Assembly: GCA_029582155.1 (NCBI GenBank)
Contig: CM055901.1
Location: forward strand, 5,994,874 to 6,058,873
Source: Panopea generosa
Taxonomy: Eukaryota > Mollusca > Bivalvia > Adapedonta > Hiatellidae
Length of the DNA: 64,000 nt
Direction of reading: 5' to 3'
The notes below the pieces were generated by a model, which worked only from the letters and a program-made list of their open reading frames with translations, ran no database searches and was not told the origin of the DNA. The position numbers and the translations under genes were made by a program. This document shows, piece by piece, positions 61,201 through 64,000 of the stretch (the stretch's first letter is position 1; each line of letters opens with the position of its first letter).

Positions 61201-63087
61201 GTAATAGTTTGGAAAGTAGGTTTATAAAGAAAATTACATATTGTTGATTTTTTTATAGGGTTAAACCCCATTTTCAACACATTTCAGGTTATATATGGCA
61301 TATCCAGTTTTACTGGTGGAGGAAGACCTCAGACTGAGTCAGACTCAGTAGAACCACTGTCCTTCCACAAGTAACAGGAAACTTTCTCACCTCAAGTTTT
61401 TGGAGCAAGTGGGACTCGAACATACGACATTAGCAGTGACAGGTAAGTGATCTTGAGATGGCGCCTTAGACCACTAGGTCATGAAGGACACATATATTGT
61501 TGATAACATTGCACATTTAAAATCTGTCAGAGAACACATCATTACCTTTTTGATGTGAGGTTTTTACAATGTTCAAATTTCTTGTCAAGTTCTTGCAAAC
61601 AATCCTGACTCTCTGTGTATGACCATGGATACGAGAAGGCAAAGTATGTAGTCGCTCCACGGAACTCTGGGAACCGGTATGTAAAACTCAGAATAAACTG
61701 TCCATCTATTGTCTGAGAAAAGGAGAAATATGAAAAGTTGAAATGCTTCATTATTAATCACAGTATATATAGACTTGAATGATAGATAAAAAAAACATAA
61801 TTCAAGTTTTAGTGCTTTACATTCTCAATAAAAAAGCAGGGTTCTCCACAGGAAGGACTGCAACCACTGCGATAAGAGCGCGTAAATGCCTCTCACACAT
61901 TTTCAAGCGCTGTGTAAGGCACTCATTAAAATTTATTTCACTAGTAAAACTTCTATTAACCAGTTAAAGTCATCATATTTAGTATGTTTCATTTTTGGCA
62001 TTAAAATGAGAAAAGATATGCAAAGAAAAATAAATACTTAGAGAAAAGTAAGCTTTTGCAAAATTTTGTTAAAGAATGTTAGCGCTAGAGGAATACCATT
62101 TCTCAGTCAAGTGCTGGGGTGCCCCTGTGCTTAAATGGCCTGTGAAGAAGCCTGAACAAGGATTCAAAATGTCCAATGCAAATTACTGATATAACATGAG
62201 CATATACATGTACAAGCTGGCCATTTACGCTGATGGCCTTTCAAAAATAACACTCATTACTATTTTCTACTGAAGTCACTTGATATAGACTCTGGACTTT
62301 CATCGCAATCAAGGTAAAAATAAACAAGAAAAATGTTGATGAAAATAATATATGTCTTCCAGTTGTCCTCTTTTACGCAATTTTACACAGAGAATTTTTT
62401 CAAGAAATATAACTGCCTTAAAAACTATCGGACCAGAAAACTGCAGCTATATGCACAACTAGACTTATACTAATATAAATAAAGTTTCATTTAAATCCAA
62501 TGAACAGTTGATGAGATTTTTTTAATGGGATTAAACGCCATTGTCAACATGGCATATCCAGTTTAATTGGTGGAGAAAGACTAAAGAACAACTGTTCTTC
62601 CGCAAGTAACTGGCAAAATTTCTCACACAAAGTTCTTGGAGTGAACAGGACATGAACCTACCACAATGATATGCAAAACAAGATTTCATACTGATAATTC
62701 CAAAAAACATTTCATCAAAATACAGTGAGGGATAAAGTTCTCTCTTTAAAACACAAAGAGCAGTTTAGGAGCTAAAGTACAGATAAGATCTCAGACTAAC
62801 AGACACAGACAGGATAAAAGGGGAGGACATGATTAGCAATATAACTAAATATCAACATATACCCAATTGTTAAACAAAACTGCAGTAAGTATTATATGAA
62901 AATTTAATGCTCTACCTCAAATGATGGCTTATCTCTAATCCGCTCCCACTTAAGCCTGCCAGGCACTGTCTTGACGAGAGGGGTGTGACCTTGACTGTAC
63001 AGTTTGCCCTGCCGATTCATGTTGACAATGTTGATCTTGATCACACGACCAGGTGTCCATCCACGAATTCCAAAATGAAACCATGAC
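12848..63087 (-). CDS. AGBL5: Cytosolic carboxypeptidase 5 (AGBL5/CCP5), 14 exons, 5'-partial
   Basis: Metallocarboxypeptidase of the M14 CCP family. CCP5 enzymes remove glutamates, notably the branch-point glutamate, from polyglutamylated tubulin (family knowledge). The joined exons give 1,232 residues, numbered here from the first complete codon in the window. Residues 1-173 are the CCP-type N-terminal beta domain. Zinc ligands are in HPGE (H182, E185) and in [10 protein letters not shown] (about H598). Substrate-binding NPDG and RGVNLNR follow HPGE. The catalytic glutamate is E680 in [10 protein letters not shown]. The catalytic domain ends about residue 780. The rest is a Ser/Asn/Pro-rich tail with a basic patch ([11 protein letters not shown], exon 11). 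A ~300-residue disordered insertion lies between the NLNR region and the third zinc ligand, much longer than in vertebrate AGBL5. All 13 exon junctions keep phase with GT..AG introns. The start codon and about 60 residues lie beyond the right edge. Confidence 0.93.
13100..17190. repeat. 46-bp minisatellite filling the last AGBL5 intron
   Basis: About 80 units of 46 bp, clean from about 13.4 kb and degenerate down to about 13.1 kb. Plus-strand landmarks are CAAGATGGCAACAATAGACC, CAAGTAAGGAGAG and ATTTATATACAG. Two subfamilies occur: GATGGCAACAATA units, and GAATAGTGACAA or GAATGGCCCCCAATGG units (about 15.43-15.71, 16.22-16.54 and 16.80-17.18 kb). Long minus-strand open frames here repeat every 46 residues (three units), as an array in all frames would. 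Confidence 0.95.
17201..17288 (-). CDS. AGBL5: AGBL5 exon 13
   Basis: 88 nt: [15 protein letters not shown] to TLLSSSR, a Ser-rich tail segment. Acceptor TTTACAG, donor GTAAGT at 17195-17200. The phase fits exons 12 and 14. The 46-bp array begins within a few tens of bases downstream of this donor. Confidence 0.8.
19437..20475 (+). mobile_element. Dispersed element with ~165-bp tandem core and poly-G end, copy 1
   Basis: Begins at a duplicated GAAATGTCACTGGTAAGTGT segment and contains about four diverged units of 150-170 bp (AAAGTGTGACCTTGACCTTT, CATGTTATGTTGATCATTTG, ATGACAAAGTTACAGGC). It ends with a GACGGAAGGACAGACGG stretch and a 15-base G run (20456-20470). Intron between exons 12 and 13; no ORF. 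Confidence 0.7.
20600..20890. repeat. Degenerate ~21-bp tandem repeat
   Basis: Diverged units of GAGGCCATGTTTTGTTT type; the two best copies are exactly 21 bp apart (20821, 20842). Because 21 is a multiple of three, a plus-strand open frame of 171 codons persists here (repeat AMFCLRE). I read this as repeat-driven, not a gene. Confidence 0.6.
22300..22584 (-). mobile_element. tRNA-derived SINE (ATTG-tail family)
   Basis: The minus-strand head has GATCAGTTGGTAGTACATC (A-box region) and GGTTTGAATCCC (B box). The body shares TTACTTGCGAAGA with the other copies, and the tail has short ATTG repeats. It lies in the intron between exons 12 and 13, on the sense strand. Confidence 0.78.
23750..24614 (+). 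mobile_element. Helitron-like element, 3' end preserved
   Basis: Ends with GACATAAGCCCTGCTGGC..GGCCTGTAGAGCTAA, the same 3' end as 32834-35110. Interior units resemble CCAATCCCAAGCTTC..AAAATTTGAA repeats. The left edge is approximate and no ACAAGAG start was found. Confidence 0.45.
24887..25161 (+). mobile_element. Helitron-like non-autonomous element (ACAAGAGTTGTCAG type)
   Basis: Starts ACAAGAGTTGTCAGAAG and ends in a short hairpin GGACTTTGTCC followed by CGGCAAGCTAA. One core unit (GGCCATAACTGTGCC, CAGAGTTATGGTTCTT, GATGGTGAACACACATG). A 3' hairpin about ten bases before CTAA is the Helitron 3' signature. Similar elements at 29112, 53754 and 57260. Confidence 0.7.
26391..27276 (+). mobile_element. 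Helitron-like element, ACAAGAGGCC type, 3'-truncated
   Basis: AACAAGAGGCCTTAATTGGC start and repeated core motifs shared with 32834-35110 (CCATAGTATTCCCATGTAAA, AAAGTCCCCTTACTTGG). The hairpin-CTAA end was not found; the right edge is approximate. Confidence 0.5.
28197..28493 (-). mobile_element. tRNA-derived SINE (ATTG-tail family), intact with 13-bp TSD
   Basis: The best preserved copy. Its head on minus is GCCGGGCCCGATTAGCTCAG, with B box GAGTTTGAATCCC and an (ATTG)6 tail on plus. It is flanked by a perfect ATAAATGTTTAAT duplication at 28184-28196 and 28494-28506, so it is relatively young. It is a retroposed tRNA-like sequence, not a functional tRNA gene. Confidence 0.9.
28916..29050. 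repeat. 24-bp tandem array carrying ATGCAAAT octamers
   Basis: Five to six units of ATTATGCAAATAAAATATAT plus four bases. Exact ATGCAAAT occurs at 28971, 28995 and 29019, spaced 24 bp; neighbouring units are one-base variants. It lies just before a Helitron-like repeat. Confidence 0.85.
29112..29353 (+). mobile_element. Helitron-like non-autonomous element (ACAAGAGTT type)
   Basis: ACAAGAGTTCCAAG start, single core unit, 3' hairpin GGACTTCGTCC then CGGTGAGCTAA. It directly follows the 24-bp octamer array. Confidence 0.7.
29590..29680. repeat. Two-copy ~37-bp tandem duplication with inverted arm
   Basis: CATTCATCATGGGTGGAGAG followed by TATCAGAG occurs twice in tandem. A preceding ATACTCTCCA is the inverse of TGGAGAGTAT, so the region can fold. 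Confidence 0.6.
29792..31552. repeat. Dimeric 30/32-bp minisatellite array
   Basis: About 57 units built on ATTGATATAGATTTATAAAG followed by GAAATGTC or ATAATGTC. From about 30.3 kb a 32-bp unit (GATATAG) alternates with a 30-bp unit (GATAG), making a roughly 62-bp higher-order repeat. It ends about 200 bp from the donor of exon 12, inside the 14.5-kb intron. Confidence 0.93.
31750..31810 (-). CDS. AGBL5: AGBL5 exon 12 (61-nt small exon)
   Basis: 61 nt encoding [19 protein letters not shown] between split codons. It sits alone between an 8.7-kb and a 14.5-kb intron. Acceptor TTGTCTGCACAG, donor GTAATG. Only one frame is open, and it fits the one-base overhang of exon 11 (G+TG = Val) and the two-base overhang into exon 13 (AG+A = Arg). 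An alternative internal acceptor GTCGCAG would break phase. Confidence 0.75.
32083..32586. mobile_element. MITE with TTAAAGGGARTATATC TIRs, long copy
   Basis: The left end TTAAAGGGAATATATCAGGA pairs with the inverted right end TTGAAGGGAGTATATCTGGA. About 504 bp, non-coding. The same termini bound a 150-bp element at 56010-56159. Confidence 0.65.
32834..35110 (+). mobile_element. Helitron-like element, ACAAGAGGCCC type, with ~315-bp tandem core
   Basis: Starts ACAAGAGGCCCAAGAGGGCC and ends CTTCTGGCCAGTAGAGCTAA. About five or six degenerate units of 310-325 bp contain CCATAGTATTCCTATGTAAA and CCCCTTACAGGGCCCCTATA. A GGACAAGTTGCGCCATCGCA block precedes the end. Intron between exons 11 and 12; no ORF. 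Confidence 0.65.
36453..36620. mobile_element. MITE with TAAGGCCATTATAA TIRs, copy 1
   Basis: The left end TAAGGCCATTATAATTTAAT and the inverted right end TAGGCCATAATAATCTAATT continue into a shared TTGCTAGATTATCATCC, giving arms of about 36 bp around a G- and T-rich core. A second copy is at 59464-59683. Confidence 0.8.
37683..37821 (-). mobile_element. tRNA-derived SINE fragment (possibly Meta-SINE type)
   Basis: On minus: TTTAAAGGTAGAGTGTCTGC (A-box region), GGTTTGATCCCCGGCC (B box), then a body ending GGTGCTCAGCATTAAGGGG. It has lost tRNA pairing, so it is not a functional tRNA gene. The subfamily guess is by general resemblance only. Confidence 0.6.
39158..39456 (-). mobile_element. tRNA-derived SINE (ATTG-tail family)
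   Basis: Near full-length copy with an ATTG-rich tail at the left and a degraded tRNA head. Imperfect 14-bp TSDs TTCTTTAAATAATG (39144-39157) and TTCTCTAAATAAAG (39457-39470) flank it. Intron between exons 11 and 12. Confidence 0.83.
39486..39785. mobile_element. ~300-bp dispersed repeat, copy 1
   Basis: Matches 61845-62155 along nearly its whole length (shared CATTTTCAAG, GTAAGGCACTCATT, TTAACCAGTTAAAG, TTAAATGGCCTGTG). The ends TGTCCACAGGAAGG and GGCCTGTGGAGAA form short imperfect inverted termini, suggesting a DNA-transposon derivative. Confidence 0.65.
40557..40798 (-). CDS. AGBL5: AGBL5 exon 11 (basic patch)
   Basis: 242 nt: [15 protein letters not shown] to SPSSDDTGQ plus one base. 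[16 protein letters not shown] resembles a nuclear localisation signal, though basic patches may also bind tubulin or RNA. Acceptor AATTATCAG, donor GTACAT at 40551-40556. Confidence 0.85.
41190..41720 (+). pseudogene. Non-LTR retrotransposon (LINE) ORF2 3'-end relic
   Basis: Plus-strand conceptual translation shows [20 protein letters not shown], a stop, [20 protein letters not shown], and later [17 protein letters not shown]. The C-x2-C...H...C pattern after an ERGRY motif is the C-terminal zinc-knuckle region of LINE reverse transcriptases. At least two stops and one frameshift mark it as dead. It ends in a GAATTGAATTGAATTGAA tail near 41,740. It lies antisense in the intron between exons 10 and 11. 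5'-truncated; clade not determined. Confidence 0.8.
42390..42610. other. CpG-rich island inside an AT-rich intron
   Basis: About 220 bp with roughly 13 CpG (for example GACGGCGACGGCGGCGAC), against very few in surrounding intron. A minus-strand open frame of 67 codons crosses it with no recognised homology. It could be a decayed transposon, a retrocopy, or an internal promoter; not resolved. Confidence 0.45.
42648..42936 (-). mobile_element. tRNA-derived SINE (ATTG-tail family)
   Basis: Near full-length copy; the head includes ATTAGCTCAGTCGGTTATGC and GAGTTTGAATCC on minus. Imperfect TSD TTTTCGAGTT / TTTTCAAGTT. Intron between exons 10 and 11. Confidence 0.83.
43119..43489 (-). CDS. AGBL5: AGBL5 exon 10 (Pro/Ser-rich tail)
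   Basis: 371 nt: [13 protein letters not shown] to NVNSNNND plus two bases. Contains [10 protein letters not shown] and SQPPTAETK, probably disordered linker. Acceptor CTATTTCTCAG, donor GTAAGT at 43113-43118. The split codon AT+A gives Ile. Confidence 0.85.
44100..45374 (-). repeat. 51-bp minisatellite seeded on the exon 9 splice donor
   Basis: About 25 units. The minus-strand unit starts AAAAACATGAACTTG, then GTGGGT, then CATTCATGCACAGG, then TTTTAAAGTAACTAGC. Fifty-one bp is 17 codons, so distal units read as open 17-residue repeats ([17 protein letters not shown]). A 52-bp unit at about 44,709 shifts the frame. Units nearest exon 9 carry an in-frame TAA. Three unit types are visible: GTGGGT, GTTGGT (next to the exon) and TTGGGT (44.48-44.87 kb). 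Confidence 0.93.
45359..45603 (-). CDS. AGBL5: AGBL5 exon 9 (Ser-rich tail; 3' end merges into minisatellite)
   Basis: 245 nt: two bases plus 81 codons ([13 protein letters not shown] to EQLKNMNL). Acceptor TTGTAATTGCAG. The donor GTGGGT at 45353-45358 is the only nearby GT keeping phase 0 with exon 10. The last about 15 exon bases, encoding KNMNL, are identical to the start of the 51-bp minisatellite unit that fills the next 1.27 kb, so this donor is repeated downstream. Confidence 0.8.
46025..46232 (-). mobile_element. Old SINE-like sequence next to exon 8 donor
   Basis: Diverged copy related to the other SINE bodies (GGCTTGCAGAGATG, TTAGTACTGGTTAAT on minus) with a weak tRNA-like head (AGTGGTCGTGAGATCCG). 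The head edge is unclear and may abut the exon 8 donor at 46236. Confidence 0.5.
46237..46448 (-). CDS. AGBL5: AGBL5 exon 8 (Asn/Ser-rich tail)
   Basis: 212 nt, beginning [16 protein letters not shown]. Two donors compete: GTAAGA after LGP (phase 0) and GTGAGT ten bases later (phase 1). Only GTGAGT keeps frame with exon 9 and yields LGPVRETTRP, resembling a GPVRE segment in vertebrate AGBL5. Acceptor GTCTGACAG. An old SINE-like sequence begins at or within tens of bases of the donor. Confidence 0.82.
47278..47408 (-). mobile_element. Palindromic (hairpin) dispersed element, copy 2
   Basis: Reverse complement of the element at 1-133 with few differences over about 130 bp. It starts TAACCCTTTACTCCATAGAT and ends CCACTCTGTAA. 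The hairpin apex is CTTGTAACAAG. Compensating changes on both sides of the apex (CTCG..CGAG against CTTG..CAAG) keep the stem paired. It lies in the intron between exons 7 and 8. Confidence 0.85.
47629..47813 (-). CDS. AGBL5: AGBL5 exon 7 (end of catalytic domain)
   Basis: 185 nt: [20 protein letters not shown] through the last catalytic helix ([11 protein letters not shown]), then a basic linker. Acceptor GTTTCAG, donor GTAAAG. The split codon AG+T gives Ser. Homology to vertebrate AGBL5 is clear to about NSLT and weak after it. Confidence 0.92.
48010..48710. repeat. ~21-bp minisatellite split by a foldback element
   Basis: Units GTTATAGCTTTATTGTCTAT with length variants at 48010-48148, resuming at 48669-48710 after a 520-bp insertion. 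It lies in the intron between exons 6 and 7. Confidence 0.85.
48149..48668. mobile_element. Foldback MITE, Mutator-like (long TIRs, 9-bp TSD)
   Basis: 520 bp with terminal inverted repeats of about 95 bp. The left end starts CAATCTTATTAAAATCAGAT; the reverse complement of the right end starts CAATATCATTAAAAACTGAT. Both arms then share CTCTACGCA.AGTAGATCTGA and TCAGATTGACCTTTC. It is flanked by GTTATAGCT at 48140-48148 and 48669-48677. Deleting the element and one GTTATAGCT restores the surrounding 21-bp array, so this is a true 9-bp duplication. Long TIRs with a 9-bp TSD fit Mutator-like elements. No transposase is seen, so it is non-autonomous. Confidence 0.85.
49079..49214 (-). CDS. AGBL5: AGBL5 exon 6 (catalytic glutamate)
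   Basis: 136 nt: one base plus 45 codons, [11 protein letters not shown] to KYTQAHYEE. The glutamate of YTLEC aligns with the catalytic general acid/base of CCP enzymes. Acceptor CTCAG, donor GTAATA at 49073-49078. Confidence 0.93.
49355..50297 (+). mobile_element. Dispersed element with ~165-bp tandem core and G-rich end, copy 2
   Basis: Same order of parts and same orientation as 19437-20475: GAAATGTCACTGGTAACTGT start, repeated AAAGTGTGACCTTGACC units, ACTATATGCAATCCC and a G-rich tract (50273-50292). Intron between exons 5 and 6. Confidence 0.7.
50758..50927 (-). CDS. AGBL5: AGBL5 exon 5
   Basis: 170 nt: [10 protein letters not shown] to AIGIIH plus two bases. Conserved [18 protein letters not shown] lies in the catalytic domain. 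Acceptor ATTTTAG, donor GTATGT. The split codon AG+C encodes Ser and joins to YTLEC in the next exon, restoring the family motif; this supports both splice sites. Confidence 0.93.
51756..53121 (+). mobile_element. Helitron-like element, AACAAGAGGGC type, with ~180-bp tandem core
   Basis: The 5' end AACAAGAGGGCAAAGATGG is followed by GCTCACCTGAC. About six units carry CGCCATGTTTTTTGACGAAT and TCTGACAAGAAGATTTTTT. The 3' end is a strong stem-loop: AGCTCACCTG (about 53087-53096) pairs with CAGGTGAGCT (53110-53119), with an inner AGCC/GGCT pair, running directly into CTAA at 53118-53121. Intron between exons 4 and 5. Confidence 0.75.
53754..54033 (+). mobile_element. Helitron-like non-autonomous element (ACAAGAGTT type)
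   Basis: ACAAGAGTTGTCAGAAGACC start, single core unit, 3' hairpin GGACTTCGTCC then CGGCGAGCTAA. It ends about 200 bp from the AGBL5 exon 4 donor. Confidence 0.72.
54239..55576 (-). CDS. AGBL5: AGBL5 exon 4: zinc-binding core with giant insertion
   Basis: 1,338 nt, exactly 446 codons, phase 0 at both ends. Exon residues 7-12 (RVHPGE) hold two zinc ligands; 50-53 are NPDG and 64-70 RGVNLNR; 421-429 (YVDLHGHAS) hold the third zinc ligand. Residues about 100-413 are an uninterrupted hydrophilic insertion rich in Ser, Asn, Lys, His and Asp. It has near-repeats ([18 protein letters not shown]) and acidic clusters (DSDDEDD). Acceptor TTATTTCAG, donor GTAAGT at 54233-54238. Confidence 0.95.
56010..56159. 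mobile_element. MITE with TTAAAGGGARTATATC TIRs, short copy
   Basis: The left end TTAAAGGGAATATATTAGGA pairs with the inverted right end GTAAAGGGAGTTTATCAGGA. The A/T-rich interior is much shorter than in the 32083 copy. Intron between exons 3 and 4. Confidence 0.6.
57260..58335 (+). mobile_element. Expanded Helitron-like element with six tandem core units
   Basis: About six head-to-tail core units of 140-170 bp (GGCCATAACTGTGCC, ATGGTTCTTGTCTCTGTG, TTTCATTCACATCCAATGAG), then GACGCCAGGGTGAGTACAAT and a degenerate CAAGCTAAAAATT end. Same core as the 275-bp elements but tandemly amplified, as described for pearl-type and Helentron-associated repeats of bivalves. Intron between exons 3 and 4. 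Confidence 0.65.
58483..58663 (-). CDS. AGBL5: AGBL5 exon 3
   Basis: 181 nt: one base completing Ser, then 60 codons ([15 protein letters not shown] to KKFRGKK). Acceptor TGTTTTCCAG, donor GTATAA. It holds the start of the carboxypeptidase fold ([20 protein letters not shown]) just before the zinc-binding exon. Confidence 0.92.
59464..59683. mobile_element. MITE with TAAGGCCATTATAA TIRs, copy 2
   Basis: Same termini as 36453-36620 (TAAGGCCATTATAAATTAAT left; inverted right end TAGGCCTTGATAAATTAAT), with an interior lengthened by simple TTTATTTATT sequence. Intron between exons 2 and 3. Confidence 0.78.
60310..60473 (-). mobile_element. tRNA-derived SINE fragment
   Basis: On minus: TGGTCCAGCAGTAGACTACC and a B-box-like GAGTTCAATCC, followed by TTGAGCAAGGCACTTTCTGC, a post-head motif seen in some SINE families. 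Intron between exons 2 and 3. Confidence 0.55.
61252..61490 (-). mobile_element. tRNA-derived SINE, second family
   Basis: The head on minus has TGACCTAGTGGTCTAAGGCG (a leucine/serine-like A-box region) and GTTCGAGTCCCAC (B box). The tail end on plus begins TTTTTTTATAGGGTTAAACC. Intron between exons 2 and 3. Confidence 0.72.
61546..61712 (-). CDS. AGBL5: AGBL5 exon 2
   Basis: 167 nt, 55 codons plus two bases, running [10 protein letters not shown] to KNLTSK. Acceptor TTTTCTCAG, donor GTAATG. The [13 protein letters not shown] stretch is a strongly conserved CCP-family signature at the N-domain/catalytic-domain junction. The split codon AG+T gives Ser with the next exon. Confidence 0.92.
61845..62155. 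mobile_element. ~300-bp dispersed repeat, copy 2
   Basis: Second copy of the 39486-39785 repeat in the same orientation, with termini TTCTCCACAGGAAGG and GGCCTGTGAAGAA. Intron between exons 1 and 2. Confidence 0.65.
62515..62670 (-). mobile_element. Truncated SINE, second family
   Basis: It shares the tail (TTTTTTTAATGGGATTAAAC on plus) and middle (CATATCCAGTTTAATTGGTGG) with 61252-61490 but lacks most of the tRNA head. Intron between exons 1 and 2. Confidence 0.6.
62916..63087 (-). CDS. AGBL5: AGBL5 exon 1 of those visible (N-terminal beta domain)
   Basis: 172 nt: the last base of a split codon plus 57 codons, beginning [10 protein letters not shown] and ending DKPSFE. The acceptor TTTGTAG lies at 63088 and upwards; the donor is GTAGAG at 62910-62915. 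The [17 protein letters not shown] segment is typical of the CCP N-terminal domain. Because it enters in mid-codon, at least one more coding exon must lie to the right of the window. Confidence 0.9.
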
Positions 63088-63184
63088 CTACAAAGAAATT
63101 TAAGAATGTTAGTTTATACTATTTTATTTCATGAAAGCATTAAACAATGATGCCATGCTGCTTCAGGTCACTCAGATAGACTTA

Positions 63185-64000
63185 AGGCCAAGTTACAGAG
63201 TGGAGGAAATCTCGGACATGAAGAACCATGCCATGCTGTTCCAGGTCAGATAGACTTATGGCCAAGTTACAAAGTGGAGAAAATCTTGAACATGAAGAAC
63301 CATGCCAGATGTTCCAGGTCAGACAGACTTATGGCCAAGTTACAGAGTGGAGAAAATCTTGAACATGAAGAACCATGCCATGCTGTTCCAAGTCGGATAG
63401 ACTTATGGCCAAGTTACAAAGTGGAGAAAATCTTTAACATGAAGAACCATGCCAGATGTTCCAGGTCATATAGACTTATGGCCAAGTTAGAGTGTGGAGA
63501 AAATCTTGAACATGAAGAACCATGCCAGATGTTCCAAGTCAGATAGACTTATGGCCAGATTACAGAGTGGAGAAAATCTTGAACATGAAGAACCATGCCA
63601 GATGTTCCAGGTAAGATAGACTTATGGCCAAGTTACAGAGCAGAGAAAATCTTTAACATGAAGAACCAAGTCAGATGTTCCAAGTCAGATAGACTTATGG
63701 CCAGGTAACAGAGTGGAGAAAATCTTGAACATAAAGAACCATGCCATGCTGTTCCAAGTCGGATAGACTTATGGCCAAGTTACAGAGTTGAGAAAATCTT
63801 GAACATGAAGAACCATGCCAGATGTTCCAAGTCAGATAGACTTATGGCCAAGTTAGAGTGTGGAGAAAATCTTGAACATGAAGAACCATGCCATGCTGTT
63901 CCAGGTCATATAGACTTATGGCTAAGTTAGAGTGTGGAGAAAATCTTGAACATGAAGCCATGCCAATTGTTCCAGGTCAGATAGACTTATGGCCAAGTTA
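63185..64000. repeat. 73-74-bp minisatellite, continues past window edge
   Basis: About 11 units keyed on CTTATGGCCAAGTTACAGAG and AACATGAAGAACCATGCCA. CTTATGG recurs at 63255, 63328, 63402 and 63475. Two unit types mix, with CATGCTGTTCC or CAGATGTTCC. It lies about 100 bp upstream (in gene sense) of the first visible AGBL5 acceptor, in an intron whose other end is off the window. Confidence 0.92.

Overview
The window is AT-rich eukaryotic DNA with GT-AG introns, crowded with tandem arrays, tRNA-derived SINEs, MITEs and Helitron-like repeats. The repeat types (elements running from ACAAGAG to a hairpin plus GAGCTAAA, several with a tandem core, and SINEs with an ATTG tail) and the mollusc-like protein point to a bivalve mollusc; I cannot name the species.

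I can support one protein-coding gene. It lies on the minus strand and fills positions 12.6 kb to 63.1 kb and beyond. It encodes cytosolic carboxypeptidase 5 (AGBL5/CCP5), a zinc metallocarboxypeptidase that trims glutamates from polyglutamylated tubulin. I traced 14 exons by hand. Every intron has GT..AG ends and all 13 exon-exon phases agree, giving 1,232 residues down to a stop at 12848-12850. The 5' end (start codon, about 60 residues, promoter) lies beyond the right edge. Coding sequence is only 3.7 kb of about 50 kb.

Layout: 1-12.58 kb is 3' flank with no recognisable gene, holding three copies of a 0.43-kb retroposon, a 35-bp array split by one of them, SINEs and a MITE. 12.58-17.3 kb holds the last two exons, a 40-bp repeat covering the stop codon and 3' UTR, and a ~3.8-kb array of 46-bp units that fills the last intron. 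17.3-31.8 kb is one 14.5-kb intron with Helitron-like elements, SINEs and a 1.8-kb array close to a 61-nt exon. 31.8-47.8 kb holds the exons of the low-complexity C-terminal tail, a LINE relic, and a 51-bp minisatellite that begins inside the end of exon 9 and copies its splice donor. 47.6-63.1 kb holds the catalytic exons, including a 1,338-bp exon with a roughly 300-residue disordered insertion. 63.18-64 kb is a 73-bp array running off the window.

The strongest unusual features are structural: tandem arrays rooted on functional gene signals (a splice donor, a stop codon), transposons nested in arrays where the target-site duplication can be read, and a marked strand bias, with every SINE on the gene's sense strand and every Helitron-like repeat antisense. 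I saw no sign of a novel defence, biosynthetic or mobile gene system.
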